In this document: positions 1 to 5,189 of the stretch, piece by piece
Numbering within the stretch: position 1 is the first letter of the stretch
Layout: every line of letters starts with the position of its first letter
Assembly: GCA_903834675.1 (NCBI GenBank)
Contig: CAILKC010000623.1
Location: 1-5,189 of the forward strand
DNA: 5,189 nucleotides
Direction: 5' to 3'
DNA from: an uncultured Victivallales bacterium
GTDB lineage: Bacteria > Verrucomicrobiota > Lentisphaeria > Oligosphaerales > JAFGRS01
Position numbers and translations under genes: made by a program
The notes under the pieces: generated by a model
Told to the model about the DNA's origin: nothing
What the model saw: the letters and a program-made list of their open reading frames with translations, nothing else
Databases searched by the model: none

Positions 1-72
1 CTCGCTGCAGAGGGCGTCGACCCACGCATTCCCTGGCTCTACGGACTGAAGCTCGACTTCCGCTTCCGCTGA
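1..72 (+). CDS. C-terminal end of an unidentified upstream protein (5' end outside window)
   Basis: The frame starting at base 1 is open for 23 codons and ends in TGA at 70-72. By hand count, 18 of the 23 third positions are G or C, which fits real coding sequence in this GC-rich genome; a second frame closes by base 48. The tail reads ...PWLYGLKLDFRFR, with alternating hydrophobic and polar residues, so it probably ends in a beta strand. An outer-membrane barrel or a beta-sandwich enzyme tail would both fit, but 23 residues are too few to name a family. No clear terminator hairpin with a U-tract follows the stop. Confidence 0.55.
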   Translation, partial: LAAEGVDPRIPWLYGLKLDFRFR

Positions 73-588
73 GGTCACAGTCCAAAGAACAGGCCCCGGA
101 AAATGCTTGCCGCGGCGGACGAGGGGCGGAATGGGAAGCGCTTTGGGTCATACGAGGTTGCTGCAAGTCTCATACAAGCAAACCCCTACGGAGCTGACTT
201 GCGCCCGCGGGCAGGCGTTGCACTTGTTCCGGCCGGTTCTACGGTATCTGACGGTTGCCAAGACCGGAAGACTCATGCGGCAGGGCGGAAGGCGAGCACT
301 CCCGCGAGCCTTCTCAGGGTTCTGCAAGAGTCTCCGGGCGCTTCCACCGGTTCGCCCTTTGCGTCGGTTCCATACTGCACTGACCATTCGGTGCGAGGAA
401 GCCCAAGCCGCAGGCAGACTTGGGCGACGCAGCCCGGACGGCCGTCAGGGTGGAGTTGGGGGGCTTGCCGACCGCACGGCAGAGTTGCGCCCCGGCTTGC
501 AGCGCGCTTTCTGGGGTGAAAGACGGTTGCAGAGGCCGTTTCCGACCACCAAAGTGTACTCGCCTTTCTGAGCCGCCGCCGACTATCG
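73..588. other. Roughly 515-base block without a convincing gene
   Basis: Several overlapping frames are open here on both strands (the longest spans 107-571 on the plus strand). Their translations are rich in Arg, Ala, Pro, Ser and Gly, show no recognisable motif or domain, and have no clear ribosome binding site, so I read them as chance frames in GC-rich DNA. Small structures visible are a 10-base perfect palindrome at 203-212 (GCCCGCGGGC), another at 437-446 (GACGGCCGTC), and a weak 5-bp stem at 466-470/477-481. None has a terminator U-tract. No tRNA, rRNA, transposase or terminal inverted repeat was seen. The block lies between an intact gene end and a gene remnant without its head, so it may be inserted or rearranged DNA; that is inference. 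Confidence 0.5.
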
Positions 589-711
589 GTGTTCGGCACC
601 CAGCGCGCCGCGTTGCAGGGGCTCGGCGGCACCCACTACCTCTACCTCGTGTTCGAGGGGGGCGTCGGGATCTGCAACCTGGAGCGCTTGCGCTTCCCGG
701 CTGGCGGGTAA
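589..711 (+). pseudogene. Headless remnant of a CBM6-like carbohydrate-binding module
   Basis: Reading codons from 589 to the TAA at 709-711 gives a tail containing VFGTQRAAL, GTHYLYLVFEGG, GICNLERLRF and ending PAGG. This matches the pattern of the C-terminal part of family 6 carbohydrate-binding modules: a 'G.H.LYLVF.GG' strand followed by an 'NL/ID.F.F' strand, whose Asn (here encoded at 676-678) is commonly a sugar ligand in the family. By hand count 38 of 39 codons from 592 to 708 end in G or C. Upstream codons (541-588) lose that bias and the CBM6 resemblance, and the frame reaches a stop at 517-519 with no ATG. A whole CBM6 is about 120-130 residues and usually sits at the end of a secreted enzyme, so only about 40 residues survive. 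It is most likely a decayed or rearranged gene end; an assembly chimera is the alternative. Confidence 0.6.
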
Positions 712-758
712 GTCACGGGAGGCCCACAGGCGTACGCTGGGAAGGCAAGAACGCGGGA

Positions 759-940
759 TGAACGATGGAGAAGACAGCATGCAACGCCTGGCCTTGGTCG
801 GATTGGCGATGGTCTGCTGCTTGTCAGCCCCGGCGGCGGTCGAGTTCTGCGTGGCCCCAACGGGCAAGGATGACGCCCCGGGGACACTGGAGCGCCCCTT
901 TGCCACGGTGGAGCGCGCCCGCGATGCCATTCGCGCCCTG
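759..940 (+). repeat. 5' cassette repeat, copy 1 (RBS, signal peptide, first mature residues)
   Basis: This stretch aligns without gaps to 3479-3660. By hand count 159 of 180 bases match over 761-940, and only 7 mismatches fall in the first 110. Similarity begins at TGAACG and fades after about base 930. The copies are 2,720 bases apart and in direct orientation. Confidence 0.9.
767..770 (+). promoter_or_regulatory. Ribosome binding site of the first beta-helix gene
   Basis: GGAG lies 8 bases before the ATG at 779. The aligned position in front of the second gene carries the stronger GGAGGAG at the same spacing. This pair decides the start: the ATG at 758 is in frame and would add seven residues, but it has only a GGAAGG (740-745) at 12 bases, and the added residues would precede a signal peptide that needs none. 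No sigma-70-like -35/-10 pair stands out in 712-766. Confidence 0.75.
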
Positions 941-3481
941 AAGAAAGCCGGGCCGCTTCAGGAAGCCGTGACGGTTCAGATACGCGGCGGGACCTACTTC
1001 CTAGGGGATACGCTGGTCTTCGATCCCGGGGATTCAGGGACCGAACAGGCCCCGGTCATCTACCAGGCATATCCCGGAGAGGAACCGCTGCTCAGCGGTG
1101 GCGTGACGATTTCCGGGTGGCGAGAGGTGGCCGCAGGCCGGTGGGAGACGACACTGCCGGACGTGGCGGCAGGCACGTGGTGGTTCTCCCAGTTGTATGT
1201 CAACGATCAGCGCCGGCCGCGGGCCTTCCTCCCCAAGCAAGGGTACTACTACATCGAATCTGAGGCCCCGCCCACGCGACAGTACGCGCCGGAGGGGTGG
1301 CAAAAGCCGGGCTCCGACCGGTTTGTCTATCGGGAGGGCGATATCCGCTCCGACTGGCACAACCTGGGCGATGTGGAGATCATGACCTTCCACTTCTGGA
1401 CCATGGATCGCATCCAGGTCAGGGAGGTGGACCCGGCCAAGAGAGTGGTGACTCTGCGGGGACCGACCCACAGTCAGGAGCAGGCGCCCTTGGACTACAA
1501 CACCTGGTACCGGGTGGAGAACGTGAAGGAGGCCCTGACCGAACCAGGGGAGTGGTACCTGGATCGCAAGACCGGGGTCCTGACGTACCTCGCCAAGCCC
1601 GGGGAGGACCCCGCGCGGGCCACGATCATCGCCCCCCGCCTGTCGCGCCTGGTCACCTTCCAGGGCGACCTCGCGGGGGGGACGTTCGTGGACCACATCA
1701 TCCTGCGCGGTCTGACTCTGGCGCACTCCTCCTGGAACATGCCGGCCAGCGGATACACGGGCTACTGGCAGGCTGATGCCGGCTTCAAGAGCGCTGGGCC
1801 GGGCTTGGATGGCGCCGTCACTGGCATCAATGCGCGTCATTGCGCCCTGGAGTCCTGCGTTGTTCGCCATACGGGCGCATACGCCGTGCAGTTCTCCGAC
1901 GGCTGCAAGTTTGACCGGATCGAGTCGTGCGAACTGGTCGATCTGGGCGGCGGCGGTGTGAAGGTCGGCCCCTTCGAGAGCGACGACGCGCGAAAGAGCG
2001 CTGAGGGCTGCACCATTCGTGACACCTTGATCGCTCACGGCGGCCGGGTGCATCCGGCCAGCGTTGGCGTCTGGATCGGTCATGCCGACAGAAATACCGT
2101 GGAGCACAATCACATCGCCGACTTCTATTACTCCGCAATGTCGATCGGCTGGAGCTGGGGGCACGACAAGAGCGCTGACCGCAACCTGATCGCCGACAAC
2201 CTGATTGAGAACATCGGGCAGGGCGTGCTCAGCGACATGGGCGGCATCTACCTGCTTGGCCATGCGCCCGGCACGGTGGTGCGCGGGAACACCATTCACG
2301 ACGTCAGCCGGGCGCGCTACGGCGGCTTCGGCATCTATCTCGACGCCTGTAGCGCCTTGGTCACGGTCGAGAACAACCTGGTGTACCGGACCGAAGACGC
2401 CGGCCTGAACCAAAACTTCGGTCACGACAACACGATACGGAACAATGTCTTTGCCTATGGGCAGCGTGGCCTACTCAGGTTCGGCGACCTGAAGAATGGC
2501 GCTACTACGTTGGAGGGGAACATTTTCCTCTTGCGCCAGGGCCACAGATTAGTGCTGCACCAGGCGCCAGCCGACGACAAGAACGTCTACAAGCGGAACG
2601 TCTACTGGGCGGAAAAGGGCCAAGACGACCTGACGTTCCCCGGCCGGGTCAAGCTCGAGCAATGGCGGCTGCGCGAGCCTGATGCGCTCGTGGCCGATCC
2701 GCAGTTCGTGAACCCGTCGCAGGGTGATTTCCAGCTCAATCCCCAGTCGCCGGCGATCGCCCATGGCTTCGTCCCCTGCGACTTCAGCAAGGCCGGACGG
2801 CTGGCCAAGGCGAACCGCACGGCAGGACTGTCGGCCGTCGCGCGTGTCTTTCCTCCTGCCCCGCCGCCGCAGGAGTCCAAGGCCATTGACGAGGGGTTCG
2901 AGGCTCTTGCGGCCGGGCAGGCATGGATCGCACCGTCGCCGTGGAAGGTCTATGTCGCTCCGGGCTCTGCTCAGAGCATTACCGTGACCGACGAAACGGC
3001 GGCTGGGGGACGTCTGAGTCTGAAGTTCGTGGATACGCCGGAGGGCCTAGCGTGGGTGCCCCACGTCTGCACGTACACACTACATCATGAGAGCGGTGTC
3101 ATCCGCAGCAGCTTCGATCTGCGGGTGGAACCCGGGGCGCACATGGTCTGGGAATGGCGCGACTGGGCGGGTGAGCTACTCACCGGCCCGCGGTTGGAAG
3201 TGCAGCCGGATGGCACGCTGATGGCTGGAGAGACCAAGCTGACCACCTTGCCGCACAGCCAATGGACTCGACTTGAGATCGTCTGTGGGCTCGGCCCGCA
3301 GGCCACCGGAAGTTATTCGGTGGCGGTGACGCTTCCCCGTGCGAACGAACCCCTGCGGTTTGAGGCGCTGAAGTTCCCGGCCGGTTTCCAGGTGCTAACC
3401 TGGGCCGGCTTCATTTCCGTGAGCGAGGCCCCTGCCGTGTACTACATCGACAACCTGCGACTGGCGAAGGACCCGAAGTGA
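779..3481 (+). CDS. Secreted right-handed parallel beta-helix protein, GH141-like, with C-terminal extra domain
   Basis: A 900-residue exported protein, probably a polysaccharide-active enzyme. Residues 1-19 are a Sec signal peptide (MQRLALVGLAM..., cleavage likely after A-P-A); the cysteines do not form a proper lipobox. Residues 22-108 hold the family start (APTGKD, PGTLERPFATVERAR, GGTY at 70-73, LSGG at 105-108). Residues about 109-290 are an inserted beta domain with QLYVN at 138 and PGEWYLD from 256. The beta-helix runs from about 300 to 640, with Asn-rich turns and the paired motifs SDMGGIY (Asp486) and GIYLD (Asp522), whose aspartates are candidate catalytic residues by analogy with GH141 enzymes. 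It closes with DPQFVNP and GDFQLNPQSPAI. A proline-rich linker (692-697) leads to a domain at about 704-900, DEGFEALAAGQ...YYIDNLRL, that looks like a jelly-roll (concanavalin/laminin-G-like) module. Known GH141 activities include alpha-L-fucosidase and xylanase; the substrate here cannot be told. The fold is near certain, the family assignment moderate. The next gene follows after 17 bases. Confidence 0.93.
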   Translation: MQRLALVGLAMVCCLSAPAAVEFCVAPTGKDDAPGTLERPFATVERARDAIRALKKAGPLQEAVTVQIRGGTYFLGDTLVFDPGDSGTEQAPVIYQAYPGEEPLLSGGVTISGWREVAAGRWETTLPDVAAGTWWFSQLYVNDQRRPRAFLPKQGYYYIESEAPPTRQYAPEGWQKPGSDRFVYREGDIRSDWHNLGDVEIMTFHFWTMDRIQVREVDPAKRVVTLRGPTHSQEQAPLDYNTWYRVENVKEALTEPGEWYLDRKTGVLTYLAKPGEDPARATIIAPRLSRLVTFQGDLAGGTFVDHIILRGLTLAHSSWNMPASGYTGYWQADAGFKSAGPGLDGAVTGINARHCALESCVVRHTGAYAVQFSDGCKFDRIESCELVDLGGGGVKVGPFESDDARKSAEGCTIRDTLIAHGGRVHPASVGVWIGHADRNTVEHNHIADFYYSAMSIGWSWGHDKSADRNLIADNLIENIGQGVLSDMGGIYLLGHAPGTVVRGNTIHDVSRARYGGFGIYLDACSALVTVENNLVYRTEDAGLNQNFGHDNTIRNNVFAYGQRGLLRFGDLKNGATTLEGNIFLLRQGHRLVLHQAPADDKNVYKRNVYWAEKGQDDLTFPGRVKLEQWRLREPDALVADPQFVNPSQGDFQLNPQSPAIAHGFVPCDFSKAGRLAKANRTAGLSAVARVFPPAPPPQESKAIDEGFEALAAGQAWIAPSPWKVYVAPGSAQSITVTDETAAGGRLSLKFVDTPEGLAWVPHVCTYTLHHESGVIRSSFDLRVEPGAHMVWEWRDWAGELLTGPRLEVQPDGTLMAGETKLTTLPHSQWTRLEIVCGLGPQATGSYSVAVTLPRANEPLRFEALKFPAGFQVLTWAGFISVSEAPAVYYIDNLRLAKDPK

Positions 3482-3660
3482 ACGGAGGAGAAGACAGTAT
3501 GCAACGCCTGGCCTTGGTCGGATTGGCGATGATCTGCTGCTGGTCAGCCCCGGCGGCGCTCGAGTTCTGCGTGGCCCCAACGGGGAAGGACGGTGCCCCG
3601 GGCACGCTGGAGCGGCCCTTCGCCACCGTGGAGCGCGCCCGGAATGCGCTTCGCGAACTG
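3479..3660 (+). repeat. 5' cassette repeat, copy 2 (stop codon, RBS, signal peptide, first mature residues)
   Basis: Direct-repeat partner of 759-940. It begins with the TGA stop of the first beta-helix gene, covers the 17-base spacer, and extends into about codon 54 of the second gene. In codons 1-31 the copies differ at four codons only: V/I, L/W, V/L and one silent Gly change. Confidence 0.9.
3484..3490 (+). promoter_or_regulatory. Strong ribosome binding site of the second beta-helix gene
   Basis: GGAGGAG ends 8 bases before the ATG at 3499 and lies inside the 17-base gap after the previous stop. There is no room for a separate promoter in the gap, which supports co-transcription with the gene before it. 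Confidence 0.85.
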
Positions 3661-5189
3661 CGGGCAGCGGGTAAACTCACTGGCCCGGCCACCGTCTTCC
3701 TGCGTGGTGGGGTGTACGCACTCCCGCAGACGCTGAAACTCGAGGCCCTGGACTCGGGTACGGCTGAATCCCCGGTGGTCTTTCGCGCCTACGGTGACGA
3801 AAAGCCCGTGCTGAGCGGCGGCAAGGCCATCACGGGGTTCGCGCCGGGCGAGGGGAAGATCCTGAAGACGGACCTGGCGGTGCAGGGACTCAAGGGCGTG
3901 AGCTTCAAGCAGCTCTTCCTGGGCGGCCAGCGGATGGTGCTGGCGCGGTATCCCAACCTCGACCCGGCGAACCCGATCACCGGCGGCTGGGCCTACGTGG
4001 ATCTCAAGGCGCCGGCAGTGGGCACAGGCTTTGCCACCTCCCCGACCGGCAAACGGATACTGTACTACCGTGAGGCCGATGCCCGGCAGTGGCGCGACCC
4101 GGCCCAGGGGCGCATCTGCATCTTCCCCAGCTTCGAGTGGTGGAACGACTTCAGAGTGATCGAGTCCGTAGACCCGGCCCAGCGCACGATCACCCTGACC
4201 AAGGACTGCTCGTACCGGATCAGCCCCGACGACCGCTACTACGTCATGGGCCTGCGCGAGGAACTGGATGCCCCCGGTGAGTGGTGGCTGGACGAGAAGG
4301 AGAGCGTGCTGTGGTTCTGGCCGCCGAAGCCGCTCGAGGGGGAGACGGTCTGCGTGCCGGTGCTGCAAACGATCCTGCAGCTTGAGGGCACGCGCCACGT
4401 GACCGTGCAGGGGCTGGGGTTCGAGGTCTGCGACGGTACTGCCGTGCAGATGACCAACCCGGAGAACTGCCTGCTGGCCGCCTGTACCATCCGCAACGTG
4501 GGCGAGTACAACGGCTCGGGTGTGGCCGTGTCCGGCGGCAGGAACAGCGGCGTGGTCGGCTGCGACATCAGCGAGACCGGCCGGGATGGAATTAGCCTGT
4601 ATGGGGGTGACCTCATCACCCGTACTCCCGCCGGCAACTACGCCGAGAACAACCACATCTGGCACCCCGGCGTCTTGTACAAGCAGGGCTCCGGGATTGC
4701 CGTCGGTGGCGTGGGCAACCGCGTCTCGCGCAACACCATTCACGACACACCGCGTTACGCGATCGGGCTTGGGGGATGCGACAACGTCATCGAGCTGAAC
4801 CACGTCCACCACACGTGCCAGGAGACCACAGACTGTGCCGCGATCAATGGCGGGGCCACGGACTGGCGGCAAATGCAGGGCCTGGTCATCCGCCACAACT
4901 TCGTCCACGATGTCATCGGCCGCGGGCGGGTCAACGGGGAGTGGCGGGCGCCGCACTTCGCCTTTGGCATCTACCTGGACTGGAGCACCAGCGGCAGCCA
5001 CACCTACGGCAATATCGTGGCCCGCGTGCCACGAGGCGGCATCTTCCTGCACGACGGCCGTGACAACCTGTTCGAGAACAATATCATCGTGGACTGCGGC
5101 GAGTCGCAGATCGACTTCTCCGGTTGGACCGTGGACCACTTCTTCTGGAAGCGGGGCCTGGAGGTGTTCGGCTGGGCCAAGCAGTACGA
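3499..5189 (+). CDS. Secreted right-handed parallel beta-helix protein, paralogue of the preceding gene (3' end outside window)
   Basis: The frame is open from the ATG at 3499 to the window edge: 563 complete codons, no stop. Residues 1-19 are a Sec signal peptide almost identical to that of the neighbour (M..V>I and L>W changes; cleavage after A-P-A). The register is shared with the neighbour for the first 138 residues: GGVY at 70-73, LSGG at 105-108 and QLFLGG from 138. It is followed by RMVLARYPNLDPANP, typical of planctomycete-type beta-helix proteins. APGEWWLDEKE (from 258) ends the inserted domain, and the beta-helix starts near 289 with short Asn/Gly-rich coils. Candidate catalytic aspartates by position are Asp445 (TTDCAAI) and Asp494 (GIYLDWS), matching Asp486/Asp522 of the neighbour. 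Relatives are usually 600-900 residues long, so the missing part should hold the last coils and perhaps another domain. It is likely a secreted glycan-active enzyme; the substrate is unknown. Beyond residue 50 the two proteins diverge markedly, so they probably act on different linkages. Confidence 0.93.
   Translation, partial: MQRLALVGLAMICCWSAPAALEFCVAPTGKDGAPGTLERPFATVERARNALRELRAAGKLTGPATVFLRGGVYALPQTLKLEALDSGTAESPVVFRAYGDEKPVLSGGKAITGFAPGEGKILKTDLAVQGLKGVSFKQLFLGGQRMVLARYPNLDPANPITGGWAYVDLKAPAVGTGFATSPTGKRILYYREADARQWRDPAQGRICIFPSFEWWNDFRVIESVDPAQRTITLTKDCSYRISPDDRYYVMGLREELDAPGEWWLDEKESVLWFWPPKPLEGETVCVPVLQTILQLEGTRHVTVQGLGFEVCDGTAVQMTNPENCLLAACTIRNVGEYNGSGVAVSGGRNSGVVGCDISETGRDGISLYGGDLITRTPAGNYAENNHIWHPGVLYKQGSGIAVGGVGNRVSRNTIHDTPRYAIGLGGCDNVIELNHVHHTCQETTDCAAINGGATDWRQMQGLVIRHNFVHDVIGRGRVNGEWRAPHFAFGIYLDWSTSGSHTYGNIVARVPRGGIFLHDGRDNLFENNIIVDCGESQIDFSGWTVDHFFWKRGLEVFGWAKQY

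Noticed and set aside
203..446. Ten-base palindromes at 203-212 and 437-446 as operator sites
   Set aside because: GC-only or nearly GC-only palindromes of this size are expected by chance in such DNA, and neither sits near a promoter or a gene start.
466..481. Stem TGCCG/CGGCA with a six-base loop as a possible terminator
   Set aside because: It has only five pairs, no following T-run, and lies far from any gene end.
103..571. Overlapping plus-strand open frames (103-519, 107-571) and the minus-strand frame 273-632
   Set aside because: The three compete for the same DNA, have Arg/Pro/Ser-rich translations without motifs, and have no clear ribosome binding sites. They are better treated as chance frames.
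420..761. 113-codon plus-strand frame overlapping the CBM6 remnant
   Set aside because: The overlapping frame 589-711 carries the recognisable CBM6 strands and the codon bias. This frame reads the same bases as Arg/Pro-rich sequence.
809..820. Cysteine pair in the signal peptides as a lipoprotein box
   Set aside because: The residues before the cysteines (A-M-V/I) do not fit the usual lipobox with small residues at -1. An A-P-A cleavage site follows at the expected distance.
1034..2425. 463-codon open frame on the minus strand
   Set aside because: It is antisense to the first beta-helix gene and is a by-product of G/C third positions. No recognisable domain was seen.
3544..5139. 531-codon open frame on the minus strand
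   Set aside because: It lies entirely antisense to the second beta-helix gene, whose family motifs are clear. Its translation is low-complexity (V, A, D, G, R, H) as expected from the complement of GC-rich codons, and no motif or ribosome binding site supports it.

Overview
The window is GC-rich bacterial DNA with good Shine-Dalgarno sites. It is dominated by two tandem, co-directional genes for large secreted right-handed beta-helix proteins. Their architecture is an N-terminal stretch resembling 'xAPTGKD..PGTLERPFATVERAR', then GGTY/GGVY, LSGG, an inserted beta domain and a parallel beta-helix. It resembles the GH141-like and related beta-helix families that are plentiful in polysaccharide-degrading Planctomycetota, Armatimonadota, Lentisphaerota, Hydrogenedentota and Bacteroidota. 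The phylum cannot be fixed from this sequence. The high GC and family type fit an uncultured planctomycete- or armatimonadete-like carbohydrate degrader, which is an inference.

Layout: 1-72 is the last 23 codons of an unidentified upstream gene. 73-588 is a roughly 515-base block with no convincing gene. 589-711 is a headless remnant of a carbohydrate-binding module that looks like the C-terminal end of CBM6. 779-3481 is a complete beta-helix gene of 900 codons with a C-terminal extra domain. 3499-5189 is a second beta-helix gene, cut by the window end after 563 complete codons.

The two complete or near-complete genes are separated by 17 bases, so they are probably one transcript. Both encode exported proteins that would act outside the cytoplasm on polysaccharide. 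Their ribosome binding site, signal peptide and first mature residues are almost identical at the DNA level, while the rest has diverged strongly. This suggests recent exchange or partial duplication of the 5' 'secretion cassette', with different catalytic and binding parts behind it. I see no RNA gene, CRISPR array, transposase or defence system. The points most worth following up are the shared 5' cassette and the truncated CBM6 tail next to the unexplained block.
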